A stretch of 64,000 nt of DNA from Parelaphostrongylus tenuis (GCA_019055375.1 JAHQIW010000705.1:1-64000), one strand, 5' to 3'. Counted from the first letter of the stretch, positions 23,961-37,119 are shown. The notes: generated by a model not told the origin, from the sequence alone. Numbers and translations: made by a program.

Positions 23961-24259
23961 ACGCAGATGAACATGCATCATAGGTACAACTAGCCACTTT
24001 GGTCAGTTCTGATTTTGGAAGCCTATCCTACTTGGTTCTTCCCAACACTGCCGAATCACGAGATAGTTCGGGGTTACAGGGATGAGACGTACTCTTTTTA
24101 CTACAACCCGTTTATATCCGGTAAATAGCTTGATTAGCTGTGAAAGTGGAAGCCAGACTTTTACAGGTAGCATGCCAGTTTTCTCCGGAGTGATACAGTG
24201 TTTCCAAATACAAGCGACACCTAATAACCTTCGAGTACATTTCCTAGTCAATTGACACA

Positions 24260-25110
24260 TTATTTTAGCCAATCTGGCTACTTGTGCAAAAACTATGTAA
24301 AGGGTCTTCCAGTGGAAATATACAGTTTTGTAACGGAATTACCACTGAGGTTGAGAGAGGGAGGCTGGAAATTATACCATCTTCTCTTTGCTGATGACAT
24401 CAATCTTATTATAGCAAATATCAGCCAAGCAGAAAGTTGTCCAACATCAACGACGCTTGCTATAAGACTTCTCAGCCAAATTTCGCGAAAAGATTTTTCA
24501 TGAGGAATGGATGGCTTCTGAACGTTATGTTCATTGTTAATGGAATGAAGATCTTCAGATACTACAGTTACTTTATCTAGGTCAAGTCATTTCAATGAAT
24601 GTCATAGCTTGAAAGTTGAGCTGGACGAATCGAGCAACTTGGATAGCTTTTGGTAGCACTGAAAATATGTTGAAGAAAACATAGAGCATCGGACTCTGTG
24701 TCTACCCTTGCCATTCAGTTAGCTTTGGCTTACGTGCTTCAGAGGCGCGTTCACTACGTGATCAGGATGAAAGATCATTTGGTGCTATTGAACTTTAGTC
24801 AAAAAGTCAATATTAGCATGCCATATCTTGCAAGTGAAGAAAAGATCCGATGTTCTAATTTACGCCAGCGGTTGATAACCGCAGGCGCCGTTTCCAAACC
24901 AAGATATCGAAGGTTAGATGAGACGGACATGCAATGTTCATTGACGATAGCCGATAACAATAGGAATCACCATTTTGAATGTTGGAAATGTCAAGAGCAC
25001 ACTAAAAAGCTACCTAACAGAGCCCTCTTAGTCCAAGAATACAGAGTCCAAGAAAAGCCTAGAAAAATTGTGATGCCCAAAATATCTATAGCTAAATTGA
25101 CCACTTAGGT
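24260..25110 (+). pseudogene. RTE reverse transcriptase fragment, B copy 2
   Basis: An open stretch reads VEIYSFVTELPLRLREGG, then YHLLFADDINLI (box at about 24,376-24,411), then ISQAESC. Beyond several frame breaks, LGQVISMN and TNRATWIAF (near 24,580-24,650), LRASEARSLRDQDERSFGAI (near 24,730-24,790) and a degenerate FNDNRW region follow in the family's order. These are thumb and C-terminal parts of an RTE protein. Dead copy. Confidence 0.85.
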
Positions 25111-26970
25111 TACTCATTCAAGAGCTAGGGAGAACTGAAAGGCTTACTGGCACGCGCTTTAATCACCCAACGGCAAAAAAGCTACAGGCTAAGCAAATGA
25201 TGTCAGTCCACACAAGGCGAAGAAATTATAGCTTCGTGACCGACTATAGCTTTGTGAAACAGCGATTGAAATCTGCTTTTATATACAGCAGCGTGTTGAA
25301 AATATAGGATGAATGCCCTTTCCAAGACTGCTCCTGATTCTGCAGCTCAGCTAAAACGACACGGAACTTTTCAATACGGAATTGATCCAACACGGAACTG
25401 CCACAACACGGAACTGCTTGTTCATCTCAAATCGTTGCTCATAAAATGACCCATAATAGAGCTTATGATTATGCCGCACGTGTTTTTGATTTGTCACTAG
25501 AGGATGGAGAATTCTTTCACGTTTCAGGTGATGATTTTTGAACGAATGAAGTATTTCGCTTTACACACTGCGTCGCACATCAAAGGAATGAGAACTCACA
25601 ATAAAGAACTAGATATCCAAAACATTTTGCAATGTGCTGGAGATGCAGTGCTTAAGTGGAAATCTTCAAAACTTGATGTGCGGTTCACCGTATGTTACAC
25701 CGCAATTTAATATACTGGAGAAAAAGTGTTATTGTTATCGATTGGTCAAAATGTGTGAATCGCCTTGAATGTAGCTTTTTTACTTGCCAGATAAGGTAAT
25801 AAATGCTTGAAAGCGTCTTTGGGTGAAAAATTTAGATTTATAGACTAGTATAGTGAATGAGTTGAACTGATTGCTTACTATAACAAAACAACTCTTCGAA
25901 CAGTGGAATGACTGAAATATTTCTAGAGGTGAGATAAAGCAGTGAAGGATTTGCAACCCTTGCACAGAGAAGATGTGGCTTCGTTAAAGGAAATCTGCAT
26001 CTACAAATCTAGTTTCGATGACACATAGTGGTGAAATTGCGGACAAGTAGAGGGCGTTCCATAAACATCCACTTTGCTGAGAAACTCGAAACGTTTAAGA
26101 AGATGAGCAAGGAAGCCTCTGCTCATCATCATCTCACTAGCTTTCTCAACATCATTCCATGCACTTTTCCATTTTTATTTATTTATAATATCATCAGTTT
26201 AGAATTCTTCAGCCTCATGGCAATAACTGATGCATGTATGGACTTAGTTCCTCTATAATGAATTCCAAAAACATTTTCTTCCTTCCTTCACCCTGTTGGT
26301 GAATTCTTGATGACATTCCATTCTCTGCTTGCCTCTGAACTCTACAGTAAAATTACGTAGCTTTTATTTTGGGGATCACTCAACTTCTTCATTAGCACAT
26401 AAGATCCTAAAAGCTTACCAGAAGTAAGAGGCCATTGAGAGCATCAAAAGTTGACCAACGTGACTTTTGTTTCTTGAAAATTTGTAGCTAGAATTGTTCT
26501 GCAGAGATATTGATGTTTCGTGTTTGTCAATCCAAATCTATTTTATAGATTTCCTCGAGATTGCACACTTGTAATTTCGCACTTTTGTCGATTGCAAATG
26601 ATTTATTTCTGGGAAGATGTTTCAGAATCAGAGGAAGGCGTGAACCGAGTCTAAGCTACGCCTTTTGAGAAGTGACGCTTCCACTAAAATTTTGTCCAAA
26701 TCGATCTCTTCCGCCTGGTTTATTCTTATTCAAGAATTGATTGTACATCGATTATTTCATGCTTTGAATTAGCAGAATCTATTGCATAACGTGCTTCGAA
26801 GATTTGCTCTGTATCAAGCGAGCTGGCAATCTCTGAAGCTTTTGAAAAATGTCTCTCAAGTTTAAGTGACGAGTGACAAATTCGTTATTACTTTATATGA
26901 TCACATGCGAAAGACGTAAAACTTGTTTTCAGTTCTGTTGTATTAACTTCAATCTCTTCAAGAGCCATGA

Positions 26971-29314
26971 ATGAAGATTCTTACAAGCATAAAGATACTT
27001 CCGCTTGAACTGTTTTTGATTTCACTTCTCGCAACATTTTCGACAGTGTTCGGATGTGGAGTAATGCCTGCAGGTCAAGGTAATGAAGAAGAGATTGTTA
27101 TGATGCTACAGAAACTACCATTTTAATGCAGATCATGAGCTCTGCACAATGATTTATCTATTAGATCATCAGTGCTCTAGACCTGTCTTGATTCGAGCAT
27201 TTTGATGGAAGAATCTTGAATATTGACTATGAAAATTCAAATATATTAAATCAGCGAGCATTGTAATTCAGCTTTGTGTTGATGACTAGAGAAACTATGA
27301 AATTTCGCTGCAGTGAGCACAAGGACGTTCAACGTCTCGGGTTCACAACTTTACCTGCCAACATGGTCTACGCCGGAAAGCCCGAGATTTCTATTCGAGT
27401 ACCTGGAATTGCAGCTAACAGCGGTAGTGCTCAGGCCTTTGTAGAACGTCTTGTAATGCAAACAGTGAGCTGCAACTCTAACATTTTGAGAGCTTTCTTT
27501 TTTTGAGAATATCTGAAAAGTCTTATAAGTGTCGAAAAATCATAAACAAGTTTGATTTTCTGACAATTTGTCAGCCTCCAATTACTGACATAGCTCTCAC
27601 AGCTCAACTTCATTTAGCTGAAAGACTTTCAAATGACCTCTTCGAACTATTGAAAAATTTTCTTTTCAGTTTTTTGACGTTTTGGAGAGTCAAGCTCGTA
27701 GTGCACTCCTACCTGAAGCAGTCATCTCGCTCATTTTGGGTCAACTTAGTGTAAAAGTCAACTACACACCAATGCAGTGCCAGATAGTTCTTAGTAGTCC
27801 AACAGACATGACAGAAAGTGAGTAATCAATCTCTCATTTGACCGCTTTTTTACAGGCCTCGCTTAAAACAATAATAATCTGATAAAGATATAACTTGTTT
27901 TGAGTCGTTAAGGTTTAAGTGCAAGACAGGCGTATGTTTCGCCCTAACTGGACTTCTCATCGGCACAGACCCTCGGTTTCAACCAATCCTTGAGGCTATA
28001 CTCCTCTATGAACGAATCGACATCGAGTAATAAATCATCGCAAGCCAGGTGACGAAATCACTCGCCGTCCATTCCTTCATAGAGGAGTATTGCCCCAAGG
28101 AGCTGACTGAACCGGAGGTCTGTGCTAGTGAGAAGTCCAGATAAGGCGAAACATGCGCCTGTGTAGTACTTAGACCTTAACGACTCAAAACATGTAATAT
28201 CCTTATGAGTAATCAATTTTCAGATATTCGGAAGAATATATGCTGAAATATGAAAGGTATGCGAAAAGGGCGCAGGGATATGATGTACAACTATATATCC
28301 CAGAATTTTGAGTGTTAGGCACAACTTTCCACTCGGGCTGGAATTCAGCCCAAGCGTACCCGAAAAGGGTAACACTGTCAGTAAAACAGTAGAACAACGG
28401 ATTCATGTACAATGTATATAAATTCATTAGCTGTCAGCTAAATAGGATTCAATGCCAATATGTGCTTACCTCCCTCTTCCAAATTGGTCCAAAGCTGGCA
28501 GCTCAATTATCAAGTATCGCAAATATTAGCAGATCAGAAGTCCAGGTAATACAGTGATTATCACTCCTCTAAAAAGTGTGATACACGGCTTCAACTCTCA
28601 ATCTGGTTCAAATTCTGGCATATCTTACCCTACATATCAGCATTTCCTATCAACAATGATGGAGATGCGTTTATTGCTGTCAAAAACTCAGGCATTTTTG
28701 AATTTTTTCAGTAAATGGCCTAGAATATGAGGTAGACCAATCTAGTGATGCCATGATTAGAACCTTCAGGTTAGATGATATTTATTGAACGAGATTTCTC
28801 ACATCATTTCTGAAAACCATGTATTGCTCATTGTATCAAGTGATAAAAAGAAATTTGAATGACAAAGCAATCATTTTTCAATGTCTGCTTTCAGCTTCTG
28901 AAAGTTTTTGATTCTGAGAGAGTAAAGTATCCTGCCACGACATATGATTCTTTCAGTTGGTGTTATGCCACAGAAACTGCATAATCATTGACAATACAGT
29001 GACTGGAATATGCCTTAAAGTAGCACCGGGTGTGGTAGATGACGATAAGAAGTGTATGAAGAGTACGAATGTAGCCATGGGTATTCCAGTCGAAACACTT
29101 GACGATAACAGGAACTCTTTCGGTTTGAACAGAGTGCCTTTTCGTACACTTTTGTTTTGTAGAATAAAAATCTGTTTAGACCACAAACGTCGTCATGGCG
29201 AATTGGTCGCAAGCGAACTGGCAAAATGTACTAAACAGAGCGATTCGAATCCTGGCATCTGGTCCATATGAAATGCACTTTTTCTCGGCAGCTGCCACTG
29301 TTGGCGGAAACTAA
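26971..29314 (+). pseudogene. Secreted-protein gene copy 3, frameshifted
   Basis: Exons: 26,971-27,079, 27,314-27,464, 27,670-27,817, 28,957-29,122 and 29,180-29,314. Exon 1 is intact, with a good signal peptide (LPLELFLISLLATFSTVFG). Exon 2 lacks one T near 27,341 (GGGTTCACAAC where copy 1 has GGGTTTCACAAC). Exon 4 has an extra A near 28,975, giving an early TGA, and another extra base near 29,092. Exons 3 and 5 are open. An extra upstream ATG at 26,967 is out of frame. If the single-base changes are sequencing errors this copy could be functional, so it is the first one to recheck. Confidence 0.8.
27883..28205. mobile_element. Palindromic MITE (family P) in intron 3, copy 3
   Basis: About 323 bases between TAAAGATATAAC and ATATCCTTA. 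TGA flanks both ends, as in copy 1. The end sequences carry a few substitutions. Confidence 0.8.
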
Positions 29315-30009
29315 AATCGACTCGAGATGTGTTTGAAGCAGGCACTTTTATTTGACCGATGTATATTACAGCATTACAGCGGCAATAAAGTAGCAAATCA
29401 TCTGTGATTGTTCACTATTCAGAGGAATGCAATAGACTGCACTCAAGTGTGCATTGTGATGAATTAGATTTTTTTTTTTGAAAATCGCCAAAAAAATTTG
29501 AAATTGATTCTGACATAAGTTACTTTCACTCGCTCATAATTCGGAATAGATGTTCACTCACTATCTAAGATCGTAAGAATTTGAAAGGAAGATTGCAGAA
29601 AAAAAATGCATTGAAAGTTCTAATATTACAGTTATAGTTAATTTTATGGCGACACTACAATATCAACTATAAATCTACCACTAAGCTCATCGACAAATGC
29701 TTATATCTGGTTGCTGAAGTCAGCTGCATGACGTTCAGAAAAGTTTTTGCAGGATCGTATATTCAGGAATTTAGATCTTCAGTTCTATAGATTTGTCGCG
29801 AACAATTTTCTTTTCCTGTGAAGATGTTCTCCAAATGCACTTAATAAGGCGGTGAGTAGAAATAGGTAGAAATAGGAAATACTTTCACGGCTTATTGATT
29901 GACGATCTTCCTGGTCGCCGCATGCCTATTTGGAAACCTTCATGAGACGAATAAGAAATGTGACCACAGTCCTCCATGCTCGAGTTCTTATCTTTAGTTA
30001 ACACGTTGA

Positions 30010-32050
30010 CAACGATGTTGAAATCCTGCGCGGCACGCGGCGCAGTCGCGCCATGAGCGCAACGGTTGCACTGGCTTTGTAGTAGTTTTCTAACGATATG
30101 TAGTTTTTTATCGTTACCAAAGGAAATTTAGTCTCCAGTAACTGATAAGATATGATAAAAGAGAGAACGATAGGGCTATCTGTAGCTATCTTATTAACAA
30201 TGGCGATGCTTTCTCCTAAAATCTCAAATCTCGAGGAAAGGCAGATCTCATAGAAGATGTTATTTCTAACAGTTAATGAATATCCTTCGCGGGCGATGAG
30301 GGCCATTATGACCCTAAGCTGGGCGCGCCGTTCGGAGGATACGAAGAGTGGTACGAGCCCCAATAGAAATTTGGGTGAATAAAGTTTCCAGAGGGACATG
30401 TTCATCGAGAAGCGATGAAAGATCGCTGGTGAGACTCTTGTATGATTTTAGAACGATTAATGCTGATGCCACCCAAAATCTTTCCTTTTTCAAAGGAAAA
30501 AGCGTATACTTGAGTGAAAGATTGTATTTCCAGCTGTCATTTAATATTTTCTCCTATCTTTTTGCTGTTTTCAAAGTCAATCGATGGATTGAGAAAATTT
30601 TGATTCTAATATTAAGCTCGTTGGGTTTCTTGGGATTATGAGGCTAGGTTTCGATTCTTATAATTTTTTTGCTGGAAAAGCTCAAATTACCATTGAAAGT
30701 ACTTTAGGAAACGTATTTCTAAAAAGAATGACGCTCAGATGTCATGAAAAGTCTTGATTTGGAAGAAAAATTCCTGTCGCATGCAACCGAATTCCAAGTA
30801 TTGCGTGCGTGGCTCTTGCTTTTTTCTAGAAAAGACCTGCTTTGCTAAACTGTTGGTATTCACTCAACAGCTGAGATCACGTGAACTTGAACGCTATAAT
30901 TATTTTCTCAAATGGCATGTTTCTTGCATTCTAGTAATCGAAATAAAATTTTGTTCCACATTTGAAGATTTCTCGTCAAATAGTTTTTGCTCTATAAACA
31001 GTCAACAACCATTCGATAGCGCAAATCGCAACGATTTGAGAGAAATAGTTGATTTTTGAGGAAAACTTTTTGTAGCTGTCCACCCAGTCAAAAGAATTCT
31101 GAGTTTCGCGCGCGGGGGGGGGGGGGGGGGGGGGGGTTTCACGACATTGCTTCCAAGTCACCGCGCTTTTTGTAACACCGATTAATTGCAAAAACATAAT
31201 ATTGCTGCCACAGTATAACAAGGAGCTGTTTCAAAAACAAAAACGCTAGGAGAATAGTCGAGATTTAGCGTATCGAACAATTTTGAGTCTAGCGGAAAAG
31301 TTTTGCTCACTGAGAAATGCTCAAACGTGAGGGAATTTTATTTTTACTGTCAGAGCGCATTAAAAAGTCATTCTGGCAATAAAGTATACCTTCAAAATTA
31401 ACGAACTTTTAGCTATTAAGCAATTTTGAAACTTTTGAAAGAATCAGAGAAAAGGTTCTTCCCTAGAGCTTGAATCAGGTCATTCAGTTTCCACAAATTT
31501 AATATCTTTTTGTTAAAGCGCTACAAGGAATCCTTTCTAGAAACCATACACTGTTGAAATATCTGAGATTCTCCTCATCTAATGATTACAAATTACAACA
31601 AAAAACTTACAGTTTATAAAACAGCTTACAAAAAAACTTTATCTGCCGAGAAATGCCTGAATGTGAAACAAAATCTTATCTCGACTGATATAGGACAAAG
31701 AACAGGCCTTTTGAGAAATAGAAAACATCGCTCAGATTCACTTGATTTTAGTTATCGAATAGTTGTCTAGTCTTGCGAAAGTAAAAATACGTTCTTATCA
31801 AAAGGTTCAAACAGGGTGGAGATAAGGAAAGGAACCACTATCTCTCCATCCCATCTTCGTAAACCATAAGTATGAGTAAAGAATCTAAACGAAATTACAC
31901 ACTGATATAAAAAGTGGGGATCCGAAGTGCACTAATATTCAAAAATTATTGATATATCGATGAAGTGGGATCGCCACGCAATTATTTAGTTCTATTTTCG
32001 ACAAACTATTCATTAACTTTCGAATTAATCAATGTCCTTGCCAATGTATT
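30010..32050 (+). repeat. A spacer, copy 2 (centre of the whole array)
   Basis: Same orientation as A copy 1 and about 93-95% identical to it. It differs sharply only in the G-rich spot: copy 1 has a mixed GGGGAAGGGGGTGG, while here there is a pure 23-base G run. A minus-strand open frame of 135 codons (29,998-30,405) crosses the left edge. Only its second half is partly kept in the other A copies and it matches nothing I know. Confidence 0.8.
31114..31136 (+). repeat. Homopolymer run of 23 G
   Basis: An uninterrupted G run directly after CGCGC. It lies within tens of bases of the array's point of symmetry (half of about 62,270). A copy 1 has a broken G-rich run at about 16,772-16,787, and A copy 3 has a C-rich tract at 45,520-45,542. 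Confidence 0.95.
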
Positions 32051-32070
32051 TACTAAAGATAAGAACACTA

Positions 32071-32326
32071 GCTTGAGGCACTGTGGCTGAGTGGTTGTGA
32101 TGGGATCACTGTACACGTAAAACCGAGTTTCACCCCGTAATCCTCTCCGCCAGTCCATAACAACGCCAGGCTAGTGTACCGTTGGATTTTTAAGAGACTA
32201 GTTCAACCAGCATTCTACGACGTTCAAGAAGAAAACTAGAGGACAAATTAATTCTCAAAAATAGTGGGATCCGCACACTAAAAAAAAGCACTGTAGAGAC
32301 GAATCATTGGAGTAATCAAAGTGTTT
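32071..32326 (+). repeat. tRNA-like SINE (family S) at A/arm 4 border
   Basis: Almost the same as the copy at 17,696. It begins GAGGCACTGTGGCTGAGTGG and ends near ATCAAAGTGTTTAGAAGG. The mirrored copy that should lie at the other end of this A spacer is mostly deleted in arm 3. Confidence 0.75.
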
Positions 32327-33009
32327 AGAAGGACACAAAAATGAGAGCTTTCAAAACGCCTTAAGCGATTATACAATTCTTATTTGTCTTATAAAGGTTT
32401 CCAAAGAGACATGCGGCGAGCAGGAAGATTGCCAATCAGTAAGCCTTGAAAATATTTCCTATTTTTTCTCTTCGTCTTATTTAGTGCGTTTAGAGAATAT
32501 CTTCACAAGAAAAGAGAATTGTTCGCGACAATTCTATAGAACTTGAGATTTAATTTCCTAAATATACGATCCCGTAGAAAACCTGTTTGAACGTCATGTA
32601 GTTAACTTCAGCAACAAGATATAAGCACTTCTCGATGAGCTAACTGGTAGATTTATAGTTGATATTGTAGTGTCGCCATAAAATTAACTATAGGTGTAAT
32701 TTTAAAACTTTCTATGCATTTACTTTCTGCACTACCTAACAAATTCTTACGATCTTTGATAGTGAGTGGACATCTTTTCCGAATTATGAGCGAGTGAAAG
32801 TAACTTATGTGATATTTGTTTTCAGATTTCTTTGGCGCCTTTCAGAAAAACGCAAATCTAATTCATCACAATGCACACTGAGTGCAGTCTATTGCAGTCC
32901 TCTGAATAGTGAACAATCACAGGTGATTTGCTACTTTATTGCCGCTGTAACGATGTAATAGACATCGGTTGAATAAAAGTGCCTGCTTCAAACACATCTC
33001 AAGTCGATT

Positions 33010-35129
33010 TTAGTTTCCGCCAACAGTGGCAGTTGCTGAGAAAAAGTGCAATCCATATGGACCAGATGCCAGAATTCGAATCGCTCTGTTTAGTACATTT
33101 TGCCAGTTCGCTTTTGACCAATTCGCCATGACGACGTTTGTGGTCTAAACAGATTTCCTTTCTACAGAACAAAAGTGTACGGAAAGGCGCTGTTCAAACC
33201 GAAAGAGTTCCTGTTATCTTCAAGTGTTCGTCTGAAATACCCACTGCTACATTCTTCTTCATCGTACACTTCTTATCGTTTGGATCCGGTTCAACTTTAG
33301 GGCATATTCCAGTCACTGCATTGCCAACGATTATGCAGTTCTGTGGCATGTCACAACTGAAAGAATTGTGAGTCGTGGCAGGATACTTTACTCTATCACA
33401 ATCGAAAACTCTTAAAAGCCGAAAGAAGCAGCATTGAAAAATGATTGCATTCTTTTTTTTTCAAATTTCTCTATACCACTTGATACAATGATTATTACAT
33501 CGCTTCTTCTGTTTAGCCGTTCCGAGATTTATTCAAACTATGCCGAGGTTAATAGATAGTCGGTCTTGGGATTTTCGCATCGTTTCCAGAAATGATGTGA
33601 GAAAACTCATTCACTAAATATCATCTAACCTGAAGGTTTTAATCATAGCATCATTAGATTGACCTAACTCATATTTCTAGGCCATTTACTGGAAATTTCC
33701 AAGAATCACCTGAGTTTCGACAGCAATAAACGCATCTCCAGATTGTTGAGGGGAAATGCTGATATGTAGAGTAAGACATGCCAGAAATTGAACCTGACTG
33801 GGAGTTGAAGCCGCGTATCACACTTTTTAAAGGCGTGCTAATCACTGCGCTACCAGAACTCCTGATCTGCTAATACTTTGCGTCACTTGATAATTGAGCT
33901 GCCAGCAACCAATTTTGAAAGAGTTCGGTCTGGCAAGCATATATCGGTATTGAATCTTATTTGAGCTGACAGCTAATGGATTTATATATAATGTACACAA
34001 ATCCGTTGTTCTACTGTTTTATTAACAGTGTTACCCTTTTCGGGTATGCTTGGCTTGAGCTCCAGCCTGCGGTTGAAAGCTGTGCCTGTCACTCAAAATT
34101 CTTGGACATATAGTTATAAAATATAATCCTGCGTCCTTTTCCGAATACATTCCATAATTCTGCTTACATACTTCTGAAAATCTCAAAATTGATTACTCAT
34201 AAGGATATAACATGTTTTGAGTCGTTAAGATCTAAGTGCTAGACAGGCGCATGTTTCGCCCTATCTGGACTTCTCATTAGCACAGACCCCCGGTTTCAAT
34301 CAATTCCTTGAGACTATACTTCTCTATGAAGGAATCGACATCGAGTAATAAATCACCGCAAATCAGGTAACGAAATCACCGTAGGTCAGGTGACCAGATC
34401 ACTCGGTGTCGATTCGTTCATAGAGGAGCGTAGCTCCAAGGAGCTGACTGAACCGGGAGCCTGTGCTACTGAGAAGGCGTAGGGCTTAAGCGTCCACATA
34501 GGGCGAAACATGCGCCCGTCTAGCACTTAGACGTTAACGACTCAAAACATGTTATATCCTTAACAGATTATTATCGTTCTGAGCAAGGTCTTTGAAAAAC
34601 GGTCGGACGGAGAGATTGAATACTCACTTTCTGTCATGTCTGCTGGACTACTAAGAACGATCTGGCACTGCATTGGCGTGTAGGTGACTTTTACAGTAAG
34701 TTGACCCAAAAAGTGAGATGACTGCATCAGGCAGGAGTGCAGCACGAGCTTGACTTTCCAGAACGTCAAAAACCTGAACAGTGCAATTTTCACTAGTTCG
34801 AAGTTGTTAATTGAAAGTGCTTGCAATTAAATGAAGTTAAGTTGTGAGAGTCATGTTAGTAATTAAAAGCTGACAAATTGTCAGAAAATCAAAACTTTGC
34901 GATTTTTTCGCCCTTTCTACGATTTTCCAGGATTTCTAAAACGAGAAAACTTTTAAAATATTAGAGTTGCAGCTCACTGTTTGCATTAGAAGACGTTCTA
35001 CAAATGTCTGAGCACTCCCGCCGTTAGCTGCAATCCCAGGCGCTCGAATAGAAATCTCGGGTTTTGCGGCGTAGACGATGTTGACAGGTAAAGTTGTGAA
35101 ACCCGAGACGTTGAACGTCCTTGTGCTCA
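33010..35129 (-). pseudogene. Secreted-protein gene copy 4, exon 1 lost
   Basis: Remaining exons in transcription order: 34,978-35,129, 34,628-34,773, 33,200-33,356 and 33,010-33,144. Exon 1 with the signal peptide and about 310 bases around it are gone. Exon 3 has one extra base relative to copy 2 (five A in GACCCAAAAAG, plus strand). Exon 4 lacks one base at its start (TCACAACTG where copy 2 has TCACCAACTG). Exon 5 is open. With no start, no secretion signal and two shifts, this copy cannot make the protein. Confidence 0.85.
34200..34562. mobile_element. Palindromic MITE (family P) in intron 3, copy 4
   Basis: About 363 bases, nearly identical to the element in arm 2 but with a 16-base insertion at 34,477-34,492, near the end of the second half. 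Confidence 0.8.
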
Positions 35130-35332
35130 CTGCGACGAAATTTCATAGTTTTCTCTAGTTATCAATCCAAAACTAAATAAAAATGCTTGGCGATTTTATA
35201 CATTTGAATTTTCACAGTCATGATTCAAGATTCTCCCATCAAAATGCTCGGTTCGAGACAGGTCTAGAGCACTGATGATCTGATGGTTAAAATCCCTTTA
35301 GCTCTCTCACAATTTCAAAAGCTTCAGAGATT

Positions 35333-35623
35333 TGATAAGGATATGACATATTTTGAGCCATAGGTCTAGTGCTATATAGGCGCCTATTTCGTCCTATTGG
35401 GACTCATCAGTAGCACCCTCCCTCGGTTCCGTCGATCACTTTAGGTGAAATTATTCTCTAAAGGAATCGACGCCGAGTAAAAAACTAAGCACCCAAAGTA
35501 GGATGACGGTATTACCTGACTTTGTGGTGACCGGCAGTCGAGCTTTCGGCTTTTAAAATGAATCATACTTCTGCTATCGACTGCTTTTTTACAGACCCGC
35601 TCAAAATGATTTAGCAGAAGTAT
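35333..35623. mobile_element. Inserted half-MITE (family P) plus intron 3-like sequence replacing exon 1
   Basis: A 291-base insert lies between two copies of the 12-base GCTTCAGAGATT (35,321-35,332 and 35,624-35,635). It begins with a diverged family P end (TAAGGATATGACATATTTTGAG) and runs about 210 bases without the second inverted end. It then carries CTGCTTTTTTACAGACCCGC, which resembles the intron 3 sequence normally beside the MITE. A perfect 12-bp inverted repeat (CATACTTCTGCT/AGCAGAAGTATG) lies at 35,564-35,575 and 35,613-35,624. Confidence 0.65.
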
Positions 35624-37119
35624 GCTTCAGAGATTGCCAGCTCGCTTGATACAGAGCAAAGCACGTTCTGCAATAGATTCTGCTGACTCAAAGCGTGATA
35701 GAATCGATGTGCAATCATTTCTTGAATAAGAATGAGCCAAGCGGAAAAGACCACTTATACAGAAATCTAGTGGAAGCGTCACTTCTCAGAAGGCGTAGTT
35801 TAGAATCGGTTCACGCCTTCTTCTGATAATGAAACATCACATCCCAGTTTTCCCAAAAATTAATCATTTGCAATCGACAAAACTCCGAAATTACAAATGT
35901 ATCACTGGAAATCTGTAAAAGCAGATTTGGATTGACTTAAACGGAGCATGAATATCTCAGTAGAACATTTTTGACAACAAATTTTGAGAAACAAAAGTCA
36001 CGTTGGTCAACTTTTGATGCTCTCATAGGTCTCCTACTTCTGGTAAGCTTACAGGATCTTATGTTCTAAAGGAGAAGTTGAGTAATCTCTGAAATAGAAG
36101 CTACGTAATTCCACTGTAGAGTTCAGAGGCGAACAGACAATGGAATGTCGTCAAGAAATCATCAACAAGACGAAGGACGAAAGAAAACGTTTTTGGAATA
36201 TATTTTAGAAGAAGTAACTCCATACAGGCATCAGTTACTCCCATGAGACAGAAGAATTCTAAACTGATGGTTTTATAAATAGACAAAAATGGGAAACTGC
36301 ATGGAATACTGTTGAGGAATCAAGTGAGGTGATGGTGAGCAGAGGCTTCCTTGCTCACCTTCTTAAACGTTTCGAGTTTCTCAGCAAAGTGGATGTTTAT
36401 AGAACGCCCTCAACTTCCTGCAATTTGACCACTATGTGCCATCAAAACTAGAATTGTCTGTGCAGATTTTCTATAACGAAGGCACATCTCTGTGCAAGGG
36501 TTACAAGTCCTTCACTGCTTAATCTCAGCTCTAGAAATATTTTGAAAAGATCACTCCATTGTTCGAAGCCTTACTAATTCGTCTGAAAAAAAAAACCTAC
36601 AGGTCACAACAATTCATTGATGTTGCCCATTTTTACGTTTTTTCTCAATCTCTTCCACCAAAACAACAAGGTGCTCAAGCAGCATAACGAAATGCTGCCG
36701 TACATGGAGGATTACCACCTTTCCCTATAAACACATCTCAAAAATAACATGTGGCCATCACAACATTAGTGACCCGACCCAGTGACAATGCTCTGTACTG
36801 TAACGGAACAAAGTTCCTCAATTCCGAACATGCTTCGACTTCACAGTATCTAATCGTTATTCAATCCACAAGGACAAATTGATTTCAAAGCCTGAAGTGG
36901 AGAACAATCAGTACATGCACTTTGTGTGCATGATAATTTCGCTACAAGGGTCTCTGACATGAATGATCGTACAAAAACTGATTTTCTCGACGAATTTACC
37001 ATGCCGCATTTTTGAAGAAAAAACGAGTTAGCCTGCAAACCAGTTCTTCTTTTTTCGTATTGAAGCAATACAGCATGGTTCTCAATGATATCTATGTAGT
37101 AGTCGGAGATGTTTTCGAA

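Larger units (their letters stand above)
22125..25885 (+). repeat. B spacer, copy 2
   Basis: Same orientation as copy 1, lying between arm 2 (minus) and arm 3 (plus). Its first 790 bases or so are nearly identical to B copy 3 (from 36,560), apart from a deletion of roughly 180 bases in copy 3 near 36,810. After about 22,915 the similarity drops to around 90%. Confidence 0.85.
25885..30010 (+). repeat. Palindrome arm 3 (plus orientation), carries gene copy 3
   Basis: Collinear with arm 1 but about 300 bases shorter. Most of the SINE-like element at its A end is deleted: sequence jumps from AATAAGAAATG near 29,958 straight into GACCACAGTCCTCCATG. The rest follows arm 1 at roughly 90-95%. Confidence 0.88.
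32050..36560 (-). repeat. Palindrome arm 4 (minus orientation), carries gene copy 4
   Basis: Nearly identical to arm 2 from 32,065 on. Differences are scattered bases, a 16-base insertion at 34,477-34,492 and a complex replacement of the exon 1 region at 35,290-35,640. The B sequence that follows stays nearly identical to about 37,175. Confidence 0.9.

Noticed and set aside
29998..30405. 135-codon minus-strand open frame at the A spacer edge
   Set aside because: Its second half is partly kept in the other A copies, but the first half is frame-shifted there and nothing is recognisable. Coding is not supported.
34477..34492. Telomere-like sequence in the 16-base insertion
   Set aside because: Contains GGGCTTA once only. 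No TTAGGC array is present anywhere in the window.
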